A DNA stretch of 44,964 nucleotides from NCBI GenBank assembly GCA_943704525.1, contig CALSCQ010002546.1, forward strand, positions 1 to 44,964, given 5' to 3'. Position numbers and translations under genes: made by a program. Below, one piece after another: positions 33,824 through 43,139 of this stretch; positions within the stretch are counted from its first letter, which is position 1; each line of letters starts with the position of its first letter. The notes beneath the pieces were generated by a model. The model was not told the origin of the DNA. It made no database searches and saw only the letters and a list, made by a program, of their open reading frames with translations. The DNA comes from Pigoraptor vietnamica. Taxonomy: Eukaryota; Opisthokonta; Filasterea.

Positions 33824-34644
33824 ATGTCGGGCACTGCAAGTATGTACTTCTGTAAATGCAAATGCAACTGCGCCGTGCGTGTGTGTGTGTGCATGCACTG
33901 ATCACGCCCACTCTCGCGACAGTGACGGACACGGCGCTCGGCCAGGCGGCGTGCTTTGTGCTCGTGGCGCTGCTGTGGGGCGGCACGAACCCGCTCATTC
34001 GCCGCGGGTCAAAGGGCATCGAGCACGTGAAGCGAGACACGCGCCTTGGCCAGGCCGCTGGGGAGCTCTGGTTCATGGTCTCGCGGTGGCAGGTGCGCAC
34101 GCAACTGGGCCTTGTGGAGCAAGTGAGGGTGCCGGCCGCTGTCAGTTGCTGACGTCCTCTCCGCGCAGTATCTCGTTCCGTTTGCTCTCAATCAGATGGG
34201 GTCGGTGGTGTCTCAGCAAGGCCGGTGCGTTCCCTCAACTGCAGTGGCGCTTCGCATGTTTTGCTCTTCCGTTCGCGCGTTCCCACTGTTACTGAGTCGG
34301 CTTTTTGGGCGCAATTTTTTGTTCATGCCTTCGCACAGATCTGAGCATTGCCGTGCCCACTGCGAACTCCCTCACATTCGTCTTCACGGAGCTCTCTGGG
34401 CGCGCTCTCGGCGAGCGTTCGGGCGGACCACGTGAGTGTCCCCTTTACCTTCGCAAGTGTGCATTCCGTTCACTGTGCGTGCACTTGACCGTCGCAAGCA
34501 TGCATAACTTACACAGTCACAGTCGGTGTTCACTTTTATCTTGGAAAGTGCATTACACTCACACACTCACTGCTTGCGACAGGCACGTGGGCGGGCATGG
34601 CGCTAGTGGTCCTTGGCACGGCCATGTGCGTGCTCTCAAAGTGA
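33824..34644 (+). CDS. TMEM234: TMEM234 family membrane protein
   Basis: Exons 33824-33839, 33923-34092, 34169-34220 (or -34224), 34339 (or 34346)-34431 and 34583-34644 give about 130 residues, the normal family length. TMEM234 blocks are clear: LVALLWGGTNPLIRRGS, YLVPFALNQMGSVV, IAVPTANSLTFVFTELSGRALGE and the final helix GMALVVLGTAMCVL. It is a four-helix half-size member related to the drug/metabolite transporter fold; its function is unknown beyond a reported role in the kidney filtration barrier in animals. The third junction is ambiguous: either a GC-type donor (GCCGGT at 34221) with the CAG acceptor at 34338, giving DLSIAVPT as in relatives, or a GTGCGT donor at 34225 with a GAG acceptor, which loses those residues. 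It is divergent from another DMT-superfamily gene. Confidence 0.9.
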
Positions 34645-34801
34645 TTCGCCGTCGCCGTACACACATCGATGGAGGGGGCTAGCTGGCCGTGGATGCCGAC
34701 GCTTACGGCACGTCTCACTCGCCCTCGCCGCCGTAATTCGCCGGGCTCTTGTGCGATTCAGTTGAGCGCCCATACTTTTGCGGGGTTTGCGCGGGCTGTC
34801 G

Positions 34802-36858
34802 TCACTTCCACTTGTTGGTCGCGAGCGTCTCCTTCGGCCGCGCGTCCTTGGACACGGACGCGATAATGCCCACGATTTCCTTTGTGCGCGCGTTGTCGAC
34901 GCCAAAGTGCTGCTTGTAGATGAGGAAGGTCTGCGGGAGAGAGAGAAGGGGCGGTCAGAGCGGGATCACGTCCGGCAACGTGGGTTTGCGCCGATTAAAA
35001 GAAGCAGCTGCCGGCGTGCAATGGAGGGTGCGGCGATGACGGCGTGCACTCTGCGATTGCCCACCTTGTTGAAGTACTTTGCGGCATTGTCAATATCTCC
35101 CGTCGAGAGGTATATCGTCGCCATGAGCTTTCGCGTGTCGCCGAGCTGGATGCTGCGCGGGCCGCACGCGAGCGACTGCGACCGCCCGAGTCGCTTGAGG
35201 ACGCGGAGGGCTTCGTCTGGCTTCCCTTGCCGCGCCAACAGCCGTCCCCATTCCTCTCGCATCTCGAGCGAGCGGGGATCCTCCGCGCCGCACGCCCCTT
35301 CGAGCGCAAGCACGCACTCCGAGACGAGGGGCTCGGCCTCGTCGTCGTCCCCGGCGGCGACCAGTGCGAGGGCGGCTTGGCGGAGGGCGCGCGCCGTCTC
35401 TTTGCTGCGGGCGCCGTGGACAACCGCAAAGACCTCGTGCGCGTGGACGCTCCACTTGACGGCGTCGTCTGTGTTGCCGCGCTTTTGCTCCGCGTGAGAA
35501 CGAGAGTGAAGGAAAGGCTCGTATCTGCAAACACACCACGCATGCACATTCACACAGCGACGCGTGCACATAAAAAATCACCCCAAATTCTGCCGATCAG
35601 CACAAAGCGGATATCTGTCCAAGGTCGCGCGCAATGGCACCCATCAGCGCACTCTCGCTGCCCGCGCGCGAGTCAAGCATGTCGTGCGCCTGCGTGGCCA
35701 CGGGCGATAGCGTCAGAAACACCAACGCCGGATAAAGTACGCCCGTGCCCGCCATTCACATACATCTCTGCCGTGTCACATTGTCTTGACACTCGCGCAC
35801 ACAAGCAGTCATAAGCTAAACACGCTTTCCCACAGCCCCACCTTTCGAAGGAGTTCGCACGCGCGGTCCAGCCTTCCCTGTCGCATGGCCAATCGCCCCA
35901 TTTCGTGCACAACACGTGCCTCGAGCATCATCGGCGCGGCCGCTTCCGCCGCACCCGCCGTTCCGAGCGATTTTTCCGCCTTGTACAGGGCCTCTTCCGC
36001 GTCGGAAAACCTGCCACGCACACGTGCATGCGACGTCAGCGCCGCTTGTTTGCAAAGCAATGGACGCAATAAAGGCGCCACACTACCGACTATAAAGCGC
36101 CACCAGCGCACGCGATGCCCTCCACCCACTTGTCCAGATGCGACAGGCACGTGCCCATGACGCAGAATATCTCTGCAACCAGCGCAGCCGAAGCGCCCAC
36201 GCCACCCTCCGCCGCCGTGTGACGGTGCGCCTGCGGGGCCGACGACCACACGTCGCGCGCCTTCTGTGCGTGCGACAGTGCCTGTGCGTGCAGCGACTTG
36301 AGCTCCAGGTATGCGCGCGCGAGGTCCAAGTGGGCCCGCGCACACCGCCAGTGCATCTTCCCATAGATAATGCGGTTGAGGGAGAGCGCGACGGCGAGCG
36401 CGCGGATGGCGTCGTCGTGCCTGCGCGCGTTCACGTGCGCCTCAAACTCGGCCATCGCGCGCTCCAATTTGACCTCCGGCGGCAGCATGCTCAGGTCGAC
36501 TGGGCCTGTTACAATTGAGTCACAGGCCTCGCACGCACACTTCAGCGCACCCTCACGCAGCGTTGTTCGCCACTCACCTTCGTCCGGCTCACTTCCGAGC
36601 GAAGAGCGGTCGTCGCGGCTGTCCGCGTCGCGGTCGTCGTGACCCGACCCGTCGTCACTTCCGCCGTCGCTGCCGCTGTCGTGCGAATGGCTGGAGGACC
36701 CGCCATCTTCAAAAGCGCCCTCCTCATTGGACCCCTGCATGACAACGCCCCCGTCTGTGCGCAAAGTGACGCCGTCAGCAGACACACTCTGGAGGAAAGA
36801 ACGGCATCCCACGCAAGTACAGTTGCATGTTCTCACCGACAATGATGTCGGCGTCCAT
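34802..36858 (-). CDS. TTC23: TPR protein of the TTC23 family (ciliary)
   Basis: Exons 36858-36841 (start exon uncertain), 36788-36578, 36505-36112, 36010-35842, 35689-35604, 35524-35065 and 34930-34802 encode about 488 residues. An N-terminal acidic, Ser/Gly/Asp/His-rich low-complexity segment (DDGSGHDDRDADSRDDRSS) is followed by TPR-like helices. The block LERAMAEFEAHVNARRHDDA...LNRIIYGKMHWRCARAHLDL, ending ALSHAQKARDVW, matches the TTC23/TTC23L pattern (initial TPRs, then YG.GHW.LA.AH.NLA). Later units include ALYKAEKSLG, GRLAMRQGRLDRACELLRK and ATIYLSTGDIDNAAKYFNK, and the end is FLIYKQHFGVDNARTKEIV. In animals TTC23 sits in the EvC zone at the base of cilia and promotes Hedgehog signalling. 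Hedgehog is unlikely here, so a basal ciliary role is inferred. For exon 1, frame is kept only with a GTCGGT donor at 36840; the better-looking GTGAGA at 36836 shifts frame, so translation could instead begin at an internal Met. Confidence 0.8.
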
Positions 36859-37223
36859 TTTCTACGCTGCGCGCCGTGTCGCCAATGTGTCCCTCTATGT
36901 CGATGGACGCAACAAAACGCAGGTCGTTTTGGGTCGCTTGAACGAAGGATCCGAGTTGAAGAAGTGGAGCAGAGCCACATTCCACTGCCGGCGTTTGAAT
37001 TTTCCGATTCCGACAACAGTCACGATCGTAATGTGAAATCATGTTACCACCTATATTTGACAGTGCACACACCGTGGGTAGCGCCCTGTGCCCGTGCCCT
37101 TGTTTTTGCAGTTGTGCGTGTGCGTGCGTGTGCGTGTGCGTGTGCGTGTCGGCATATAAGCTCCCGTACTTCTGTGTGTTGTGGTGTAAATGTTGTGTGA
37201 TATTACGACTTCCCCTTGAGTGT
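36859..37223. other. Divergent intergenic region (TTC23-like / FGase-like gene)
   Basis: The 365 nt contain a TG-rich run (37107-37150) and a TATA-like CATATAAG (37153-37160), 64 nt before the first ATG of the triplicated leader. No further gene. Confidence 0.55.
37153..37160 (+). promoter_or_regulatory. TATA-like element of the amidohydrolase-like gene
   Basis: CATATAAG lies just before the first of three tandem leader copies. A start site about 30 nt downstream would put all three copies, including two complete upstream ORFs, into the mRNA. Confidence 0.5.
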
Positions 37224-37292
37224 ATGCGCCTGCACGCGGCCGTTGTCGCGGTCGTTCTCCTCTGTGTGTGTGTGTCTGAGCCGTTGCTGTGA
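37224..37292 (+). CDS. Upstream ORF 1 (22 codons), duplicate of the signal-peptide start
   Basis: ATG at 37224 opens a 22-residue frame, MRLHAAVVAVVLLCVCVSEP then LL and TGA. It is a copy of the first 13 codons of the main gene plus nine unrelated ones. Whether it is translated is unknown. Confidence 0.5.
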   Translation: MRLHAAVVAVVLLCVCVSEPLL

Positions 37293-37315
37293 TATTACGA
37301 CTTCTCCTCCAGTGT

Positions 37316-37384
37316 ATGCGCCTGCACGCGGCCGTTGTCGCGGTCGTTCTCCTCTGTATGTGTGTGTCTGAGCCGTTGCGGTGA
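37316..37384 (+). CDS. Upstream ORF 2 (22 codons), duplicate of the signal-peptide start
   Basis: ATG at 37316 opens MRLHAAVVAVVLLCMCVSEP then LR and TGA, ending 23 nt before the main ATG at 37408. The 92-nt period is not a multiple of three, so neither upstream ORF can read into the main frame. Confidence 0.5.
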   Translation: MRLHAAVVAVVLLCMCVSEPLR

Positions 37385-37407
37385 TATTACGACTTCTCCT
37401 CCAGTGT

Positions 37408-38909
37408 ATGCGCCTGCACGCGGCCGTTGTCGTGGTCGTGCTCCTCGGTGTCGCGCACGCCGCATCGGCAAGCGGCATGGCGTCGTCCTCTGCGTCGTCG
37501 GGCGCTGGTGCCAAGAAGAAGGGGACCAGCAAGGCCGGCGGCAAGTCATCCGCAAAGAGCAACGACGGCGCCCTGTGGCGCACGGTGGAGTTTGGGTCGC
37601 ACGGCTTTGTCGAATGGAGGCACGGTTCCCTGCCCATCGTGCTCTCTGCGCCCCACGGGGGTGCGCTGCGGCCGGATAACGTGGCCGATCGCAAGCACGG
37701 CGTGACCACAGAGGACATCAAGTCGCTGCATCTCGCGCTCGACATGGGCCGCGCGATGGCGGAGGCGCTGGGCGGGCGTGCGCCGCACATTGTGGCGTGT
37801 CACCTTCACCGGAGCAAGCTGGATGCCAACAGGGACGTCGAGAAGGCAGCGCAGGGAGATCCGCTAGCGACGGTGGCCCACAGCGAGTACCACGCGTTTG
37901 TGGAGCGCGCCATCGCCGAAGCGGTCGCCCAGTTTGGCTTCTGTCACGTGTTCGACATTCACGGCCACGGGCACCAGCGCGCCTGGATTGAGGTCGGCTT
38001 TGGACTGACGGCGACGGAGCTGCAGTTGGGCGACGGCGAGATGAATGCGCTCGCGAACAAGACGAGCATCAAGAAAATCGCGGAGAGGGTGGGTTGCTTG
38101 TTCGTGGCCGACACCTGCGACTCGTCGTATGCGCAATGTTCGCACGTCCACGTCCCATTCCTGCGAGTAACGCATTCCTCATTCGTGCGCACTTGCAGTC
38201 GTCCGTCGCGGCCGTGGTGCGTGGTAACATGAGCTTAGGGGCGCTGCTGCACCAGCACGGACACGAGGCCGTCCCAAGCCCCGCGGTGCCGCACCCGGGT
38301 GGCGAGCACTACTTCAACGGCGGATACACCGTGGTCACGCACGGCGGCCGTCGGAAGGACGGAAAGAACGTCGACGCGACGCAGTTGGAGCACCCGCTGT
38401 GCCTGCGTCGAACGAAGGAGGCGCGCGTCGCATACGCCAAGTGCTTTGCCGCCGCGTGCGTCGAGTGGGTGCGCGCGTGGTACGGCTTTGATCTTGCGTC
38501 TTTTCGCGCCCCTCAGACACCACTCACGCGTTGTGGGGGGTGCAAGCGCGATGTTGGCGTGCAGGTCGTGCCGCCAGCGCCCGTCGCTCGCCCCGCGGCC
38601 CAACCGCACGCGCCGTCTGCGCCGCCCCTCCCGTCCCAGTACGCACCGGCGCCAGTCACGTGCCCGGCCAACTTTCCGGCCATGTTCCAAGCGCAGTGTC
38701 ACGTGCAACAGCCGTATGCTGTGGCCGCGCCGCAGTGCTGCGCTGCGAATGTGCCGCCTTCCTACGACGCCGTTATGAACGGCGCGGGTTACGCGGCGCC
38801 TCCTTCCGGCCCCTATGCCCCTGGACCCTCGTCATCGTACCCGGTGTACGCGCCCCCGCAATCGACCGCTCCCTACCCCGCCAATCCAACGGGCAGTGCC
38901 AAGCGCTGA
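37408..38909 (+). CDS. Secreted N-formylglutamate amidohydrolase-like protein with Pro-rich tail
   Basis: Two exons (37408-38088, 38199-38909) give 463 residues. The Met of copy 3 starts a signal peptide (MRLHAAVVVVVLLGVAHA, Ala-x-Ala-type cleavage), followed by a Lys/Ser/Gly-rich linker. The catalytic region looks like the FGase/HutG-type zinc amidohydrolase family: PIVLSAPHGGALRPD (His near the metal site), a ~GVTTEDIKSL segment, HLHRSKLDANRDVE, DIHGHGHQRAWIEVGFGLT and, in exon 2, GGEHYFNGGYTVVTHGGRR. The family cleaves N-formyl-glutamate or similar amides; an extracellular form probably acts on another substrate, which I cannot name. The C-terminal ~130 residues are Pro/Ala/Tyr-rich low complexity with several Cys (APQCCAANVPPSYDAVMNG), not seen in bacterial enzymes. 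An alternative start at the internal Met (GMASSS) would remove the signal peptide. Confidence 0.82.
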
Positions 38910-39402
38910 AGCACACCCGGATGCGAGTGTGCGTTCGTGTGTGTCCGTTGTGCCGCAAACATCGCTTACTTTTTCCAATTGTGGTGCTGTGCGCCACTGC
39001 CATTCGCTTACGTGTCTCATCGTCCTGTGTCCCCGCCTGGCGCGGGTGTCGCCTGAATACATGCAATGCGGATCAACTGAGCTTGTGTGTCAATGTTCTA
39101 AATGTGTTTGGCTAAGAGGCCATTTGTGTAGTAGACTGGGAAACTTCTTCTTCTTTTGCTTCGCTGGCGGCAGTGCGCCAATTTCATTTACACTTTTTTT
39201 GTTGCTTTTCCCATTATTTTTTCTCCCCCACCCAGGTGGGCGCGCGGGACAACCCGGCGCCCCCCCTCGGCTCACGGACCAGCCGTAATAGAGCAAGCGA
39301 GGTGGGAAGGAGAGGCTGCACATAGGGCGACGCCAGGCGCGGCCGCGGCGTACGCAAACGTCAGAAAGACAAACGCGCGCGCGCGAAAAAAACGCAGGGC
39401 GG
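38910..39402. other. Spacer between convergent genes
   Basis: A 493-nt region between the stops of the amidohydrolase-like gene (+) and the 39.4-kb gene (-). It contains a T-rich stretch (about 39140-39235) and no convincing ORF. Confidence 0.6.
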
Positions 39403-40515
39403 TTAGAACCCCGGCACAACGCCGTCAGCTCCGCCGTGCACCATCTCCCGCGTCATCGACACGGGGGTGCGCTCGGGCACCATGCAGAGCCACGACGCGT
39501 CGGCCGCGGGCGCGGCGCCCGCCGTCAGCGAGCCCGTCACCGGGTACTTGCGCTCGGCGGCGATGTCAGGATACGAGTACGTGGGCCAGCTTGCGTCAAA
39601 GGCACCCACGGCGCCGTCGGGGACGTGCGAGGCGATCGCGTCGTCCGAGACGAGAGGGGCAAAGCCGCCGTCCTCGAGCTTGACCAACGGCTGGTCGCCG
39701 CCGAGCGAGTCCATCTGGTTGAAGAACTGGAGCATCGTGAAGGGCGTCATCGCCGACGCCGTGGGAAGCGCAGAGATCGGTCCCACGCCGTACGACGGCG
39801 CCGTGTACGACGCAGCCGGCAGCGCAGCGGGCACCGCGTACTCGAGCTTGACGGGCTGCGCGGGCACCGTGAGGGGCGCAATGGCGGGCTTAGTCTTCCT
39901 CCGCGACGCGAGGGCCTTGGGCGCCGGCGCCGGCGCTGCCGCCTTCTTGGCAGGCGTAGGGGCGGGCGCCTGCATCATCGCCTCCATGTGCTTGTCGTCG
40001 TCGCTCGTGTGCTCCGACATGTCCTCCGAGCCGTCAGCCGTGCGCATGCGGCGCTTCGTGCGCCACCAGTACGACGAGAGGCGGAAGCCGGCCTTGCGAC
40101 GGGCCTGGCTGCACCCGTGCTCGCGCTTCCACCGCTTAATCTCGGCCTTCTGCTTCTTGAGGTCCAGCGAGCGCCGCTTGGGATCAAACCGGTTCACCTC
40201 GAGCATGAGCGCGAGGTACTGCGTCGGGCGCAGGCGAATGGCCTTCTTCTGGTCCTCGTCGACCTCGGTGCGCGAGTACTCCTCGTTGATCATGGCGCGG
40301 AGCTCGTCCAAAAACGGGCCGATGTCCCGCTCCTCCGATGGAAGAAAGCGCTCGCACACCTCCTCAATCGTCTCCTTCGCGAGGCGTTTCGAGAGCGCCC
40401 GCACCTTCTGCTTCTCGATTTCGCGGGGAATGCGCCGCGCGCGAATCATGCTCGTTATCTCGGCCTCGTACTTGCGAGCCGACGCAGAGCCGCCCCGCGA
40501 ATTTGTGGGGGCCAT
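39403..40515 (-). CDS. Basic, intronless protein of unknown family; possible DNA-binding regulator
   Basis: One open frame of 370 residues from MAPTNSRGG. It is the only long intronless gene in the window. Residues ~10-85 are helical and charged (ARKYEAEITSMIRARRIPRE, RALSKRLAKETIEEVCERFL). A very basic region follows at ~95-160 (RFDPKRRSLDLKKQKAEIKR, then GFRLSSYWWRTKRRMRTADG). The WWRTKRRM string recalls the third helix of homeodomains (WFxNRRxK) but spacing and the other helices do not let me assign one. The C-terminal 200 residues are Ala/Pro/Ser/Thr-rich with scattered hydrophobics, like a transactivation region (PLTVPAQPVKLEYAVPAALP, SLGGDQPLVKLEDGGFAPLV). The two VKLE(Y/D) strings fit a SUMO-site-like consensus. 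A 22-nt TA repeat lies about 50 nt upstream. Function is not assigned; a transcription factor is a guess from layout. Confidence 0.75.
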   Translation of the reverse strand: MAPTNSRGGSASARKYEAEITSMIRARRIPREIEKQKVRALSKRLAKETIEEVCERFLPSEERDIGPFLDELRAMINEEYSRTEVDEDQKKAIRLRPTQYLALMLEVNRFDPKRRSLDLKKQKAEIKRWKREHGCSQARRKAGFRLSSYWWRTKRRMRTADGSEDMSEHTSDDDKHMEAMMQAPAPTPAKKAAAPAPAPKALASRRKTKPAIAPLTVPAQPVKLEYAVPAALPAASYTAPSYGVGPISALPTASAMTPFTMLQFFNQMDSLGGDQPLVKLEDGGFAPLVSDDAIASHVPDGAVGAFDASWPTYSYPDIAAERKYPVTGSLTAGAAPAADASWLCMVPERTPVSMTREMVHGGADGVVPGF

Positions 40516-40562
40516 CTCGAAGGTTGTGAGCGCGCCGCTCGCGCGCTTTCGGAGAGTGGCAG

Positions 40563-40584
40563 ATATATATATATATATATATAT
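40563..40584 (-). promoter_or_regulatory. (AT)11 tract, probable TATA element of the 39.4-kb gene
   Basis: A perfect ATAT tract of about 22 nt lies 48-69 nt upstream of the ATG at 40515, the position expected for a TATA box. Length variation here could alter expression. Confidence 0.6.
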
Positions 40585-41339
40585 GCGCCGAAAACCTCGC
40601 GCCGGTCCGATAAATGCGGTTAACGCGCTAGACGAAGTTATCCGAACGAACGAAAAAAGTTGGTCAAGTTGCCGAAGCAAAGCGACCGAAGCAAAGCGAC
40701 CTTTTCAACGCTCAGGGCGCGTGTCGCAATGGACGCCGCAGATGGCGAAGGTGTCTGTGTTGCGTTCGCTGTGGGTTCGCGACTTGTCTTGCGGTTTCAC
40801 GTCGGGTGTGAACGAGTTCCTTTGCCGCCGCGACACACAAATTCCTCAAAGTTGCGAGATGTCATGCCGTGAAGGACACGCGGACGCCCATTTTATTCGA
40901 TTGCGCGAGTGAGTGCCGTCCCGTGGGGTCGGAAGCCGTGTGTGAGAGAGAGAGAGAGAAGCGACCACTGAGAGAGAGGTTGTGTGCCTGCGTGCGTGAG
41001 CGTGCAACGTGTCACACGTCTCTCTCCCACTCGCCGTCGTCTCACTGCTTCCCGAACCCGCGAGAAGGCGTGTAACGCGTAATAAATGCGATTTCCATAC
41101 AACTTTCATAGTGAAATAATTCTGTCCGGGCCGATCACGCTGCCCCCATCCATATATGGTCATGCCACGTCATTGTTAATTTCGCGCGGGTTGCGCAATA
41201 GTCGGCCCATAGTCACTGGGCCAGGTGGGAGCAAGGGGCATCCCCGCTATACATAGCCCTCATAGTACAGTAATTATTATCATACAGTCATACACTGACT
41301 AATGGAATTGCCCCCCATACAAATCGAGTCAATGGCCAG

Positions 41340-41417
41340 CCAATCGCAGTGCGCCAATCGGCCGTCTTGCGATGAACGGCCAATCGCAAAAGCGATGCGT
41401 CATGATCTCTATAAATA
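41340..41417 (+). promoter_or_regulatory. Promoter-like block: three CCAAT boxes and TATAAATA
   Basis: CCAAT at 41340-41344, 41354-41358 and 41380-41384 (each followed by CG), then TATAAATA at 41410-41417, in the + direction. A strong acceptor-like TTTTCTATTTTAG ends at about 41520. No recognisable coding sequence follows. Confidence 0.45.
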
Positions 41418-42479
41418 GACATGTCGTTTGAAGCGCGCGATTTTTTCCAAAATTGGATGTGGTTGGGTGACATGTAGATGTCCATTTCCCTAATTTGGTG
41501 TGTTAATTTTCTATTTTAGGATCGAACTGCACACGCAGGTTACAAAAATAGTGCAGGGGTAACGTGCGTCCTCCCTCTTCACTCTTCTCCGCTGTGGCAC
41601 AACGCCGGGTAAGCCCTGCCGCTATTCGTTGTTTTGTCTGCGGTTTTCAGTGGTGGCCCTCCCACGCACCGTAACGGCCGCCTCGGGTAACTTTGTTGGA
41701 CAGAGACTTGACGAAGTACACGCATGCACACACACGCACAGACACAGACACACACACGCACACATGCACACACTGCAGTTGGAGGGCCGCGACCGCCGGA
41801 CCGGCGGCCGGTACAGTCGCCGGACCGGAGTCAGAACTGGCCGCCGGTAGTTTAGCTCGAAAGCTGACGTTGGCGGTTTCCGGACCCGTTATTGTCTATC
41901 GACCGACCGATGAATGAACGATTGACGGTGCGCACTGCTCGCAGTCACGTCGTGATTGGCTCGGAGCAGACCGGCACCGGCTTCACAGTCAGGCCGACTG
42001 TCGGCGCACTGGCTCACTGACCCGTGCGCGAGTGTGCAGCTCCTTCTCCGGCGTCCTCAGCCGCCCCCCGCAGTTCTCTTTCTTCGCTGCGTCCGTCACA
42101 ACAACGTCTCCTCCATCTTAGTTTCGCAGTTGGCCCCGGCCTCGCCACCAGCCTCACCAAGCGTCGCGCTGTCGTCACACCGCCGGGATCATCGCCGCTC
42201 GTCCTCCTTCGTCGTCAATTACCTGTGTGAGCGCAAAACTCCAGTGAGCGAGCTTTACTGCAATTGACGGCGTATGGACCATCAGTGCAATGCGCACTGT
42301 TAGTGTGTCAGTCGCCGTGCGACTGGCAACGCCGGCTGCATCACACCTGTCCAGCCGTTTTCTTCGTGTTCGAAGCCACGGTACAAGTCTTTGACGCCAT
42401 TCTCAACGATAGCATGATCCCAACGGCTTGAGTCAAAGCAGCAAAACACAAACAACCGCAGGAAAGCACAGCCACTCGC

Positions 42480-42701
42480 CTTCGGCGTCCCCGTGAAGCC
42501 GTCCAGCAGCACTTTCTTGTCCGCGGGCGTTTCATCGCAGCACCAGTGGAGGTTCCTAAGGCGGTCCGTCAGCGCAATTTCGCGCTTGACCTCCACAGTG
42601 TACGACAGATCTTCAAACGAAATGGTCACCGGCGCCACACTTGGAGAAGAGACGGACGAGACGCGCTTCCCGTGCGGGCGTGCGGCGTCTGCTATGGCTG
42701 C
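42480..42701 (-). pseudogene. ABCG/PDR-type transporter fragment (just before Walker A)
   Basis: The frame bounded by an acceptor-like CAG at 42702 and a GCGAGT donor-like site at 42479 encodes about 74 residues, including SVAPVTISFEDLSYTVEV and KKVLLDGFTGTPK. This is the conserved segment that immediately precedes the Walker A loop in ABCG half-transporters and PDR proteins (FxDLxYxV...iLxgvsG). The next part (Walker A, GxxGxGK[ST]) is not found on this strand down to 40.5 kb, and no membrane domain is present. It is most likely a remnant of a larger gene, or an exon whose partners lie beyond misassembled sequence. Confidence 0.5.
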
Positions 42702-43139
42702 CTGTGCGCCCGAGTGTGCGTGGACGACGCGAAATGCTCACTCAACCAAAACAGGCAACTGGTCGGCCATTTATTCCTTTGAGCGACGGTCGGGCGGCGC
42801 GACCAGCGAGGGACAGTCAAACTACCATTAGACGGCGAAGGCGAACCTGGGCACGCCTAAGCGAGCAGCGCGCGCACGCACGCTAATGTCTCTGCAGCAG
42901 AGCCGCGCTTCTCGGAACGCCGCAAAGGGTTAGATGGTCACAGAGATGCCGAACAAAAAGCAGCACGTCGACCCACCGAGTGAATGAGGCTATGAAGCAC
43001 GAGGCCATTGTCGCGCGCAAAAGCCCACGCAAGGTTATCGAGCGCGGCAGTGGACGCCCATGAAGATATAGAGCTCGACAAGCCCGAGTCATTGACTCCT
43101 CCCGCCGCTGCCTTCGCCTTACCCTTCGAACGACCGCCC
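42702..43139. other. Unassigned region near ABCG fragment
   Basis: 438 nt without a gene I can defend. A minus-strand frame (42938-43270) contains a protein-like stretch, SSSISSWASTAALDNLAWAF, but lies out of frame with the upstream gene. Confidence 0.35.

Larger units (their letters stand above)
37199..37474 (+). repeat. 92-bp tandem triplication of leader plus start codon and signal-peptide codons
   Basis: Copies begin with GATATTACGACTTC at 37199, 37291 and 37383, exactly 92 nt apart. Each contains an ATG (37224, 37316, 37408) followed by codons for MRLHAAVV(A/V)VVLL. Copies 1 and 2 are closer to each other (both continue TGTGTGTCTGAGCCGTTG); copy 3 diverges after the VVLL codons into the real gene. 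Confidence 0.97.
40516..42479. other. Long poorly coding region
   Basis: About 2 kb with several AT-rich blocks (41085-41290, 41400-41560), a CA-microsatellite at about 41715-41775, and GC-rich inverted-looking strings such as GACCGCCGGACCGGCGGCC near 41790. It contains no ORF with recognisable protein features. It includes a promoter-like block at 41340-41417 without an identified gene. Confidence 0.5.

Noticed and set aside
39436-40623. Two long + strand ORFs (395 and 481 codons) over the 39.4-kb gene
   Set aside because: They are mirror frames of the minus-strand gene. Their translations are Arg/Ala/Ser-rich without domains, whereas the minus frame has protein-like composition and a TATA element upstream.
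41629-41850. 73-codon + strand ORF downstream of the orphan promoter
   Set aside because: It spans a CA microsatellite (poly His-Thr) and has no protein-like features.
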